A stretch of 64,000 bases of DNA from Datisca glomerata (lineage: Eukaryota > Streptophyta > Magnoliopsida > Cucurbitales > Datiscaceae). Below the pieces are notes generated by a model. That model saw only the letters and a program-made list of their open reading frames with translations. It had not been told where the DNA came from and made no database searches. Numbering within the stretch: position 1 is the stretch's first letter; each line of letters begins with the position of its first letter. The translations under genes were made by a program, and so were the position numbers. Of this stretch, positions 22,661 to 34,057 are shown piece by piece. The DNA lies in contig QANY01006224.1 of the NCBI GenBank assembly GCA_003255025.1, positions 682,001-746,000 of the forward strand, written 5' to 3'.

Positions 22661-23125
22661 GAAGAACATGAAAATTACCCAATTGAAGCTTGCAGGCGGC
22701 GATACGATGACGATGCCAATAGGATGTAAATTGTTGGAATTTGAAGACTAAAAGTGTAGATTTGGATAAATATATATAAAAATAGAAATGTGATATTTGA
22801 ATTGAGAAATAGAAAAATTATAAAAATAATAAAGAAAGAGGAAGAAAGAAGATGGCTTACGAGAGAATCAACAATGGAGAGATACAAAGAGGAAGGAGAG
22901 ATGGAGGCTTGCTGTCAAACATTTGAGAGAGGAAGGAGAAGAACAATGGTTATAAGGGGGGTGAAACTGCCAGAGAAAGAGGGAGAGATGGAGAAGAAGA
23001 TAGGTTTTAGAATATTAGTTGGTGGGTTACTCTAGGGTGTAGTGTGTGTTAAGGCGTGAGTGGGGGAGGGTTTAGAATTATAAATCTACCCCTTATAATG
23101 CTTGGGGGTAATATACATTCCAACA

Positions 23126-23533
23126 GTGACATCTTGAGAAGCATTAACCAAATGAGAAAAGTCTCGACGCGATAGGAGGTAGCTCGAGCGGTGTCCCTAG
23201 ATGAGATGAGCTATATGTGTTGATCGTTACAAATTGGAATCTCTCATAGGAGCTAGTCAATAGGTCTAAGGTGACCAAAACCATTGGTGATTGGTTGAGC
23301 TAGATGTAGTGACATCTTGAGAAGCGTTAACCAAACGAGAAAAGTCTCGATGCGATAGGAGGTAGCTTAGGCATTGTCCCTAGATGTGACGAGCTATAGT
23401 TGTTGATCCTAACATCAAGGAAGAAATATGTTTTTATCAGATTTTAAATATTTAAGTATTTACATCATGCATCGTACTTTCTTAAATGATTAAGTATTTA
23501 TTTACACTGCTTTATTTATTCTTTTCAGTAATC
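23126..23533 (+). mobile_element. Outer copia leader, part adjoining gag
   Basis: This plus-strand leader holds a direct repeat: GTGACATCTTGAGAAGC at 23,126 recurs at 23,309 with the following sequence, a 183-base unit. GTGAC at its start abuts the inner LTR. The segment GGTTGAGCTAGATGTA before 23,309 is the same sequence that precedes GTGAC on the minus strand at 4,073-4,090. It therefore continues the leader that was cut off at 4,068. Confidence 0.7.
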
Positions 23534-24235
23534 ATGTCATTATTCACACTCTCAACAATCTTGAATGCAAACAAAATCACTGATAAAATTTATGTGGATT
23601 GAAAACATATTCTTGATCATGTGCTGGCGATAGAAAATCACAAGTTCGTCTTTACCACCCATTGTCATCTTGAGCGTATTGTTGAATCGACTCAAGAGGA
23701 AAAAGATGCCTATGCTTATTGGTTGCGTTATGATGAGATTGTCAGGTGTTACATCTTGGAATTTATTAGCAATGTGTTGTAACAACAACATTAGAACATG
23801 GAAACCGCCGCTAATATGATGTTGAACATAACCAAAATGTTCGGGGATCAGGGTCGTCAAGCCAAACAGACTGTTGTGCAAAACTTCATGAACTGTCAGA
23901 TAAAACCTAGAACTTCTGTCAGAGAACACATGATGCTGATCATAAGTTATTTGAATGAGATGGAGATAATGGGTGCTAAGGTAGATGGAGAGACTTAAGT
24001 TGATATGATCATTGAGACTCTCCCAGACACTTTTGAGAACTTCAAATTTAATTATTCGATGAATAAGTTGAGTTACTCTCTTCCAGAGCTTAGACCCTAT
24101 TTCTAAAGTCCAAAAGTAAGAATGGAGAGGCAAATTTTACTGAAAGTAAGCCTTCCACCTCTGGCGCCAATAAAAATTATAAGAGAGGTCCGAAGAAAGC
24201 TAAGAAACATAACTCGAAAGCAGAAAGCTTGACGA
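23534..24235 (+). pseudogene. Outer copia gag, first copy
   Basis: The ATG at 23,534 opens LFTLSTILNANKITDKIYVD, the copia gag start, with a stop soon after. Gag continues as VESTQEEKDAYAYWLRYDEI (23,690-23,745) and the open piece 23,798-23,998 (NITKMFGDQGRQAKQ, ISYLNEMEIMGAKVDGET), then LPDTFENFKFNYSMNK. At 24,130-24,235 comes the lysine-rich tail, but the zinc knuckle and protease that should follow are missing: the sequence passes directly to the pre-integrase region, so an internal deletion of several hundred bases is inferred by comparison with 25,380-25,640. Confidence 0.8.
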
Positions 24236-24802
24236 GAGCGAGTTTAACTTCTATTGGGGGAATGGAGCCCTAATATCGGCTATATCAGTTGGAACTATTA
24301 AATTGTCATTTGATAACAGTTTTTGGGTTTTACGAGATGTTTATTATATCTCAATTTTTGGGAAAAATCTTATTTTAGTAGCTTATTTAATTAAGCAAGG
24401 GTTCATTATGAGTTTCATTGATAAATATATTGGTATGTTTAGAAATGATTGCTTAATTATTACAGCATGGTTGATAACTAACTTATTCTATGTAAAACCA
24501 AAAGTTCTAATGATATGTGACACTAATAATAATACTGATTTACAAAGGATAGTAAAATTTGAAGTCTGACTCAATCGTTCTAACCTACTTGTGGCACTTG
24601 CGTCTTGATCACATTAGTCTAGACATGATTAGAAGACTGGCAAATGATGGTCCATTGCAAACTTTAAGTGTGAGATCACTACCCACATGCAAATTCTGCA
24701 TAGAAGGTAAAATGACCAAAATGCATTTTTCAGCGAAAGTTAAAAGAGTCATTCAATGCTTCGAGCTCGTACATAGTGATGTATGTCGGCCATTGAATAT
24801 TG
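24236..24802 (+). pseudogene. Copia pre-integrase fragment, first copy
   Basis: Open pieces at 24,303-24,569 and 24,559-24,846 overlap by a frameshift. They read VYYISIFGKNLILVAYLIKQ, then LWHLRLDHISLDMIRRLAND, CKFCIEGKMTKMHF and ELVHSDVCRPLNI. This is the zinc-binding GAG-pre-integrase region up to the first catalytic aspartate. At about 24,803 it switches abruptly to gag again (second copy). Confidence 0.8.
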
Positions 24803-25884
24803 CTGAATCGACTCAAGTTCGTCCTCACCACCCCTTGTCCTCTTGAGCCTATTGTTGAATCGACTCAAGAGGAAAAATATGCCTATACTTATTAGCTGTG
24901 TTTTGATTAGATTGTCAAATGTTACATCTTGGCATCAGTTAAAATGTGTTGCAACAACAATATCTGAACATGAAAACCGAAGCTGATATGATGTTAAACA
25001 TCACCCAAATGTTAATGCTCGAAACTTCATGAACTGCCGAATGAAACCCGAAGCTCCTGTTAGAGAACTTATGAAGCTGATTATTAGTTATCTGAGTGAG
25101 ATGGAGATCATAGGAGTTGCGATAGATGGCGAGACTCAAGTTGATATGATCCTCGAGACCCTACTAGACACTTTTGAGAACTTCAAACTTAATTATTAGA
25201 TTAATAGGTTGAGGTACACTCATTCAAAACTTATGAAGGAGTTGTAAGCTGTTGAGACCCTGTTTCTGAATGGCACGAGGAAGAATAAAGAGGCAAATTT
25301 TACTAAAAGTAAACCTTCCACCTCTAGTGCAAAAAAGAAACATAAGAGAGGCCTAAAGAAAGCTAAGAAGGAGAACTTGAAAGCTGCAAAAGATAAGGGA
25401 CCTGTGAAAGTTGACAAGTCAAAAGACAAGTGTCATCATTGTGGAGTCACTGGTCATTGGAAACGCAGCTGCCTGGATTATCTCAAAGTGTTGAAATGCA
25501 AAGGTACATTACTTGTTACTGAAATTTGTTATGTGACCGACTCTACTTTTTTATGGATTGTAGACTCTATAGCCACTAACCATTATTTTGTTGTTCCCTA
25601 TAGGGGTTCGGAGAAGGCAGAAGACTTAACGAGGGTGAGTTTAGCTTCCATTGAAAAAATTGAGCACTAGTATCGACAGTATCAGTTGGAATGATTAAAT
25701 TGTTATTTGAAAACATTTATTTTATTTTGCGTGATATTTATTATATCCTGGTTTTTGGGAAAAACCTTATTTCAACAGGTAGGTTAATTGAGCAATAATT
25801 TTTATTGGATTTGATGATATTGATATTTTTAGAAATGATTGCTTAATTACCACTACACGCATGATAAACAACATTTTTTATGTA
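24803..25884 (+). pseudogene. Copia gag, zinc knuckle and protease, second copy
   Basis: It starts inside gag (VESTQEEKYAYTY near 24,855) and passes through broken gag to an open piece at 25,377-25,670 that holds a complete zinc knuckle CHHCGVTGHWKRSC (25,434-25,475). The protease site reads VDSIATNH where active elements have VDSGAT(S)H (25,560-25,583). It then runs through the pre-integrase start and stops at GTAAAACCAA before element C's LTR at 25,885. Together with the first copy it forms a partial tandem duplication of one copia region. Confidence 0.8.
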
Positions 25885-26064
25885 AAACCAAATCATTTCG
25901 TACTAATACAAGATCATAGTCTCATTAATGAATATAGAATTTTTAGATATTTATAAAAATTATTCAACATTAATTTAAAAGAACAATTATAAGAAAAATG
26001 TAATCCTCATTAAATTTCATATTTAAATGTCAATACATATGCCTTGAGGGTATAACCCCCAACA
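25885..26064 (-). mobile_element. Element C: 3' LTR remnant, first 180 bases
   Basis: It matches 33,882-34,057 closely (TTTCGTACTAATACAAGATC through AAATGTCAATACA). On the minus strand it starts TGTTGGGGGTTATACCC beside a purine-rich tract at 26,065-26,080 (GGCAAGTGGGAT). Only the first part of the LTR is left before outer copia sequence resumes, so a deletion removed the rest. Confidence 0.75.
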
Positions 26065-27640
26065 ATCCCACTTGCCATAAAGCGTGGATTTTTTCTCAGT
26101 CTCATATTACACATGTGACCCTTAAATGATTTTGCAGGAAGTGTCTTTGTAAAAGGTTCAACCAGGTTTTGTTCCAACATTATCATCATAACAGTTACAT
26201 CCCCGCGATGCATGATTTCTCTTACAAGATAATATTTCCTCTCTATGTGCTTGCTCCACTTGTGACTCCTCGGTCCCTTAGAATTCACTACCGCCCCAAT
26301 GTTATCACAATACAAGATTAATGACTTGTCCATATCTGGAACTACTTCCAGATCATTATAAAACTTTCTAAGTCATACCGCTTCTTTCACAACTTCAAAA
26401 GCTTCTATATATTTGGCTTCCATAGTGGAATCTACAAAGCTAGATTGTTTAATACTTCTTCAGACTACAGCGCTCCTCCACCTAGGGTGAATATTGATTC
26501 AGACGTTGACTTTTGGCTATCTCTATCTGATTGAAAATCAAAATCAGTATATCCAGTGGGGTTCAGGACTCCACAAGAATAAACAAGCATATAATTTCTC
26601 GTTCTCCTAATATACTTGAGAATGTGCTTTACTGTAATCCAGTGTTTCAAACCAGGATTTGATTGATAACGACTGAAAATTTTCACTGCATAACATATGT
26701 CTGATCTCGTACACAACATGACATAGATGAGACTTCCAACTGCTGAAGCATAGAGAATCTTTCTCATATCCTTTTCATCTTGTGGTCTATTAGGGCATTT
26801 TTCCTTGAAGAGGACAATTCCATGACTTGTCTGTAGTTGACCTTTCTTAGAATTCTCCATAGAGAATCTCTCCAGCACCTTATCAATATAAGATGCATGA
26901 GAAAGTGCTAGGAGCTTGTTCTTTCTATCCCTTAAGATTTGGATGCCTAGAACATTGCTCGCCTCTCCCAAATCTTTCATTTGAATTTTCTCAGCTAACC
27001 ACTTTTTTATCTTTGACAAAGTTTCTACATCATTCCCAATGAGTAGAATATCGTGAACATAAATAACTAAGAAAACCATTATTTGTCTTTGATGTATTTA
27101 TAAACATAGACTTTGTCAACATTTTTCTCGAAGCCCTAAGAATTTATAATCTCATCAAAGGTAAGATTCAAAGATCTAGATGTTTGCTTTAATCCATAAA
27201 TGGATTTAAGCAACTTGCATACTTTCTAATCTTGCCCATTTTGTACGAACCCTTCTGGTTGCATCATATAGATGATTTCTTAAAGAGAGTCATTTAGAAA
27301 AGTTGTCTTGACGTCCATTTGCTAGATCTTATAGTCCAAAATAGTGGCTATGAACAAAAGGATGCGAATGGATTTTAGCATGGCTACATGAGAGAATGTC
27401 TCTTCATAATCGACTCCCTCCTTTTGTGTATAGCCTCTGTCTACTAACCATGCCTTGAAAGTCTCTACTTTCCCATTTGCACATCTTTTCTTCTTGAAAA
27501 TCCATTGACATCCAATGGGCCTTACATCTTCATGTGGATCTACAAGTTCTCAGACAGAGTTGGAATTCAGAGATTCCATTTATTGGTTTATGACATCTTG
27601 TCATTTCTCCTTTTCAGGATCATCTATTTCTTCTTCATAA
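26065..27640 (-). pseudogene. Element C: copia reverse transcriptase and RNase H
   Basis: Minus strand. RT is open from 27,079 to 26,465 and begins FLVIYVHDILLIGNDVETL, where the catalytic YVDD box has become YVHD. It continues through the thumb (LSHASYIDKVLERFSMENS) and CTRSDICYAVKIFSRYQSNP to FTLGGGAL. RNase H follows at 26,333-26,010 with LYCDNIGAVVNSK and KHIERKYYLVREIMHRGDV. Upstream frames (27,120-27,640) carry the N-terminal half of RT with several stops. It is inserted in the outer copia in the opposite direction. The frame is too damaged for activity. Confidence 0.85.
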
Positions 27641-28980
27641 GATGATGAATCGCCCTTATCAATGTCTGACACTAGGACATGTGCTTCTAGTTCGTAGCGA
27701 ACTGGTTGTCTTACAACCCTCCCACTATGACGATGTACCACGGTTCCCTTTACAAGAACTGTGGTTTCTCGAGTTTTTCGTTTATCAAAAGAAGTTGAAG
27801 GTTTCTGATCTCATCAGCCGTTAATTCCTCGAGAACTACTTTACTTCGAGGTTTGTAGTTTTCCATAAAATCGTGTTCAAGGATGATGGAATTTGCTGAT
27901 ACAAACGCTTTTTGATCCTTGTGACTATAAAAGTACCCACATCTAGTTTCTAAAGCATAGCCTACGAATATGCATACATTAGACCTTGAGTCTAACGTTT
28001 TGGTCTTGGGTCTAAGAGTTTGAGGTGGACACGCCCATATAGGGAAATGAAGCAAACTAGGTTTAAAGTCATTTCATAACTCTAAAGGCATATTGATTAC
28101 ATGCTTAGAAGACACTACATTCAAAATGTAAGTTATTATGTGTAGTGCATATCCCCAAAATTTAAGTGACAGTGATGAGTACCTTAACATCGATCTAACC
28201 ATATCCAAAAAGGTTCTGTTTCTCCTCTCTGCAACGCCATTTTGCTGTGGCATTCCAGTTGCTATGAGTTGGGAAATGATTCCATAATCCAACAATTAAT
28301 TCTTGAATTCTAAATCTAAGTATTCACCACATCGATCTGATCGAATGATTTACAATAATTTACCTAATTGCTTTTCAACTTCAGCTTTTCAATCTTCAAA
28401 CTTTTCAAAACTTTCTATGCATTAGGTGAGTATGACCATATCTTGAGTAATACTCATATCCACCTCTAACTTGTACATCGATCGGTCCATATATATCATT
28501 CTGCACTAGCTCTAGTGATTCATTGGCTCTTTGACCATTTACAGAGAAAAGTCTCTTGATCATTTTACCCTCTAGATATGAGTCACAAACACGAAGAGTT
28601 CTTTTAGTTCTCTCAAAGGACCATGCTTTTTTAACCTGTTTAACCTATCCAGATTGATATGTCTCAACTTAAGATGTCAAAGTTATGTGTTATCATGAAC
28701 ATAAAAAACTCTTTGTCGTTTATTAGTTTTAGGTTTTGCTACTTTAAATAATTCAGAATTATTCAACGCACGTTCAATCAGTATAAGCCTGTGCAACCCA
28801 TTTATAACTTTAGCATGACATATATAGAATCCATTTTTAGAAATAATAAACTCTTTATTAATAAAATAAACTTTGAATAAATGTTCTTGCAAAATGAAAG
28901 AGAGATCAAATTTCTCGAAAAACCAGGAATATAATAAAAATTGTTCAAAACTAAATAATTGTATTCAAAAGATGAACGGA
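27641..28980 (-). pseudogene. Element C: integrase and pre-integrase
   Basis: Minus strand. 28,295-28,074 reads GMPQQNGVAERRNRTFLDMV, the region with the third catalytic residue (E in VAERRNRT) retained. 28,055-27,750 reads CPPQTLRPKTKTLDSRSN and VGYALETRCGYFY, the integrase C-terminal part. Earlier pieces show QNDIYGPIDV in place of HSDV (28,470-28,500) and IRCGEYLDLE in place of a D.GGEY motif, so two of the three DDE residues are altered. Pre-integrase occupies 28,560-28,980. Confidence 0.8.
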
Positions 28981-29990
28981 CTGTCCCTAATGCTTTAGCT
29001 GACACCAGAGCACCACTGCCAACTCTTAAAACGACATCGCCATCAGCCAGCTCCCTTGATGAATTAAGCATCTGCAAAGAAGAATATGCATAGTGGCTCC
29101 TTAATCAAGAATCGAAAATGATAAATGATATTCCACTAAGAAAGTTTCAAATACAAGTAAATCATATTTACCTTTCTCTTCCAATGACATTCATCCTCAT
29201 AATGGAAATATTTTCTCTTGGGCTTGTGTCATTCTTGTTCTTGGCTTTTGGCGATGTCTTAGCTTTCTTCCCATTCTTGTTCTTACCTTTTTCCTTAACA
29301 TTGTTCTTCTTCCTTTTATTGTTCTTAACAATATTGGAAGAATATTTTTGCTTATAACATTTGACTCGCCCTCTTTTGTCATTCTAAGTTTGAATGATGT
29401 AAAAGTCTACAGTTCATTCAATAATTGAATCTTGTTGAATTGTAACTTGTTCATAACATAGTTGGTCGTGAACGCACAAAAAACTAGTGTGAGTGACTCA
29501 AGTATAATGTAACTTGAGTCCGTTCATCAATGGTCGTCGCATGCAATTCTGCATTTTGCATTATATTGATCATATTCAAGATATATTCTCATATGGAAGT
29601 ACCATTTCTCATCTTAGTTGTCATATAGCTTCTAGTGTCCTCATGACGACTTTGATAAGACTGTTGCCCAAACATCGCCTGTAGAGATTCCATAATCTCA
29701 CAGACAGTCTCCATACTTCCATGCGTGGATCTTAGAAAAAGCATGTAGCACTTCGCCTTATTGTTTGATATGATCCAAGCATCATATTTGTCTCTAACAT
29801 TTTTAGGGGCATTAGCAGCGGGCTGCTCAGGACATTCCTCAGTAAGAACGAACTTATGCTTCACAAATTAGCATTAAGCTCATATTTGATTTTCAACATA
29901 TGAAATTATCATCATTCAATTTCTCATGAGCAAGTAAAGCAGTAACAGGTTGCCCATGGTAGTCATAATAATGATAATTGAAATTTAAAA
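28981..29990 (-). pseudogene. Element C: gag and protease region
   Basis: Minus strand. 29,864-29,589 is gag (KFVLTEECPEQPAANAPKNV, ISNNKAKCYMLFLRSTHGSM, MFGQQSYQSRHEDT). A lysine-rich tract at 29,382-29,197 follows but the zinc knuckle that should come next is missing. The protease motif reads ILDSRTTMHI near 29,090-29,120 (DSG changed to DSR). 29,077-28,802 contains GDVVLRVGSGALVSAKALGT, the end of the protease and linker. Confidence 0.75.
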
Positions 29991-32900
29991 TATACAAGAT
30001 TCAATATAATTGATAAATATCTAGAATTCGAAAAGTAAACGTGATGCATGAATGCAACATAATAAACACACAAATTTAACATTTACTAATTACGATAAAA
30101 CAACCTAATGATTAATGTGTTGCCTTATGGTTAGTCAGATTAACCCCAGATTGTCTATGAAACATTCTTATCCTTATCAATTAAAACTTAAAATATTTCA
30201 TATTTTCTCTTTTAATAATAAGGTATCGCTTGTTCGGTCAAGTCAAAACTATCCACATGAAAGCTTAATTGTCACTTTGTGATTGTAACTCATCATATTA
30301 GATTCCACGACTTCATTTAGAATATGCCGCCTTAGGTCAAAATTAAACTACATCACTTCTACCTATCTTCTTAAGAAGTCCAATCTTGATATTGGTATAG
30401 CTCGAAACCTTCCTTAGAGTGATGAAAACAAAGCCATCTCAAGGCCTTTATTGCACCTCACGGTGTTGTACTACTGATGAATACCATAAGTTATATTGAC
30501 ATGTCAACCTTTTCTCACTCACTATTTTAGGATTATGTGTTTCCATTTTAACTAATTAATTAATTTCAAATTAATCGTTGGTTAAAATAATAATCCTATG
30601 AATATTTAATAATCAGTTATGCCAATCTCATTGGTCTAAATTCTTTTAACCTTCTAAAGTGCCTAAGTCATAATTAGGTGAACTTAGATTAACTAATTAA
30701 ATATATTCATCAAACTTTAATAAAACTCTTTTACTAAAGTCAGTTATCCTAAATGTTCCGTTAGTGTGGTGTAATTATCAAGTTTTAACTAATTAAAAAT
30801 TAGCAGTTTGCATGCAATTGATTTATAAAATAATACATATAAACATATTAGGACAATCCAAATAGATCGTGTTTCAACTTATAAGATGCATGATCAAATG
30901 AAATTGTATGAGATTTTCATGTATTGCATGTGATGGACTGATGCATCGACATGTTATCAAACATAACGTTAAACAATTATTTAATAATTAAATAAAATAA
31001 CAATCGACCAAGTGACTATTGGGTATTTCTAAATTACAACCCTTGAAATAAAGAAATAAAAATTACAAAGAGGACTTCAAGATTACATATTTTCCAAATA
31101 TCTCCTTCTCCGCCTGATGTGAATCTTCAAGCTTTGAAAAAAAATTAATTAGGAAAAACTATTTTTGTTAATTAAAAATTGTCTCTATATCTATCTTTTA
31201 TAATTATTGAATTTGACTTAGTCAATAAACAATTTATTGTCTTGGTCAAAATTGAGCTAAACTCAATCAATTAATTAATCTTTAATTTTAACAAAATTAA
31301 ATTAAAAATTACATTAAAAATTTCAAAATTTAAAAGATAATAGATAGAGTTAGAGTTATTATCAAACTCTGCAGTGACAGGGTAAGTTGGTATCAGGGTT
31401 TCTGTGAAACTTTCTCAATTGTGACAACAGTTGCCACCAATGATAGGACTCTCCTACTACCGCCCATCACCGCCGGCCAACACCAAGTGCCGTCGACCGC
31501 TGGCGCCAGCACCATTTTTCTAACGATCTTGCTGGCCAACCCCAGCGGCGCCAGTGCCAGAAATCCTATTTTTGGCGCCGGTGTCGGAATCCCTAGTAAA
31601 TCATATTTCTTTTTTTTTCCTCCGTCGTTCGTCTCGTGTGTTCTTCATCTTCTCATGATCGGAATTATTACAATAAATATTCAAAATGAAATTATAAAAT
31701 TCCTACGCTCCAAAACGTCTTACACAAGATCTAAGGAAAATATAAAGAATAAAGCCTAACCTAATAATCACCATATAATTAACGATCCGCTATTTTCATC
31801 ACATTCAAAAAATATAACTATTCATTCATTCATACGTATCTCATATTATATGAATAATGCAAGAAAATTCACACAACATTTAACATATAAATATCCAAAC
31901 TTTTATTAAAAAATTTAATAAAAATGAATTTTTTTATAAAAAAAAACAAGTGCGACACGACGATTTCTAAAAAATAAAAACTTTTATTGAAAACTCTTTT
32001 CAATCAGGATCCATTTTCTACTTATGCATTAAATCTACAATACACAAGGTTAGGAATCATATACCTCCTGTAGTCTATATCAAGCGTCCTTGCAAAACCA
32101 ATCGATCATCCGACCTATGAAACCGTTCCAACGATCAGTAGACTTCGAGATCTACACCAAGATCTTCCAAGTCAATCCTGAACGCATTAGGACATGTGTG
32201 TGCACGTAGAATATTATAAGAAACGTTTTATGTCTCTAGATGTACCCAACACATGAGATCTAGAGATTTACTGAGAATGACTTTAGTGAGACTGTTCTCT
32301 AAAAGAACGCAGTGATTATTCTTTTAAAGATTGATTAATTTTTAATCACAAGAAAAATTACTCTGACACTAACCGTGTTCTCAAATCAATTCTTGATGAG
32401 CTGAAGAACTCATTCATCAACTGAGGCCATTAGAATAATATTTAAATATTTTCTATATAATGGCGTATCAGATATTTAGGGATAAACTGAAATAATATTT
32501 AATTTTAAAATTACCAATTGTTGAAGGATCCACTGCAACTGTACATAACTGCAGTGCCACGTACGGCACTGTGCTGCCTCACGGCACATTGTAGTGCCAT
32601 GTGGCACAACAGTGTTACACCACTATTGTAGTGTCACGTGATATTACAATAGTCCTTGTCAATTTTTGATACTCAATCAGTGATCGACACATGACAATTC
32701 CTGTGAATTAAATATTTATTTTAATAATATAAATATCTAGATACCGGTTAATTTAAAATTAATATATATGATTATCCCTATCAACTAAATTATCTGTTAG
32801 TTTACAAATAACAGATTTAATTGCTTCAAATTATTATCTAATAATAATTTAATTATCTAATTTCATAAATTAGATATTTTGTCCCACATATCGATTATTG

Positions 32901-34057
32901 GAAAAATTATCAATAAATTTTTATATATCTAATTTCTAAAAATTATTTTATATATATATATATAATTCAATTAATTAATCACACATAATTATCTTATAAT
33001 TATGTATTTTTCCCAGAATAAAAATTTCTTTGCAAGTCAATCCTTTTCTCATGTCTTGAAATATTCACACTCTAGACTACGTAGTATAGAGGTGACTTGA
33101 GGACTATGAACTTATAATCTTAAGCTCAAATAAACCAGATTACTAATTAAACTCTTTAATTATATAATCTTATTTATTAATTCTATTATTACTCTAATAT
33201 AAATATGGAATTGAACTCTTAGTGATTATAGAATATATTTACAGAGTATTCTTAGATAGTCCACTGATATAATCATTTTATGTAATTCTGCATTCAATTA
33301 TTGGTTCGTAAATTAGAGTTGGTAAAAAATATCATTTTACCCCTCTAAATACTTTTTGATCTTTAAGTAACATTAATTCACTAATGAATGACTGATTTAT
33401 AATATTATTATAAATTTGAGTTCAATAACCAGTCAATTTCAGAATTAACACTTAAGGGAACTAATATACGATCCGATAAGAAAACTTGGATTCCAAACTT
33501 GCAAGGTCATATTCTCAGCCATCCACATCATTGAATCTTCAAAATAAAAGTCACTAGCTTATTTTACAAACAAAGCTTAACGAGTGAATCAAAAGATCCA
33601 GTAGAATGCATAGGAGTTCATGACTACTCAGGATTCAGACTGATCTACATATGATCATCGAATTGATGTGTATTAAATCTTTATGATAAACGGCACGTTG
33701 ATAAAGATATTAATTCACATCGGTCCAGTCATATATAATCTCATTATATAAAGTACATTCACTAAGATGTCTATCTATATCAATGATTCGGATCTAGATC
33801 ACATGCATTCATAATGCAACCATTCATTAAAGATTTCATACTTTAATATGTTCCTGACAATTTTATACATTATCTATAATCTTAATCCTTTCGTACTAAT
33901 ACAAGATCATAGTCTCATTAATGAATATGAGATTTTTAGATATTTATATAAATTATTCAATAATAATTTAAAAGAACAATTATAAGAAAAATGTAATCCT
34001 CATTAAATTTCATATTAAAATGTCAATACACATACTTTGAGAGCATAACCCTCAATA
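29991..34057 (-). mobile_element. Element C: leader and 5' LTR; boundary between them unresolved
   Basis: The right end at 34,057 matches the LTR start at 26,064 (AACCCTCAATA against AACCCCCAACA). The sequence from 30,000 to 31,900 behaves like a copia leader: AT-rich, with a GC-rich island at 31,430-31,600. No convincing minus-strand primer site was found, so the LTR could begin anywhere from about 31,900 to 33,800. 32,530-32,650 has a cluster of GTGCCACGT/GTGCCATGT-type inverted words. No gene is called in these 4 kb. Confidence 0.6.

Larger units (their letters stand above)
20776..23117 (-). mobile_element. Probable solo LTR of a gypsy-type element inserted in the copia LTR
   Basis: On the plus strand it starts TGTAACGCCCTGATTTTCGA and ends TAATATACA; on the minus strand it therefore starts TGTATATTACC and ends GGGCGTTACA, the pattern of many plant gypsy LTRs. 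It has no pol motif and no second LTR, so a solo LTR is the simplest reading. The flanks share only TTC (20,773-20,775 and 23,118-23,120), so a full 5-base target duplication is not shown. It contains a microsatellite and purine-rich tract at 22,235-22,660, which produces long meaningless open frames. Confidence 0.6.

Noticed and set aside
22160..22682. Long open frames on both strands (up to 169 codons)
   Set aside because: They arise from a GA-rich microsatellite and encode only serine/leucine/proline or arginine/glutamate runs.
31379..31400. TTGGTATCAGGGTTTC as a plus-strand primer binding site
   Set aside because: No LTR end precedes it and the surrounding element C is on the minus strand; a chance match is likely.
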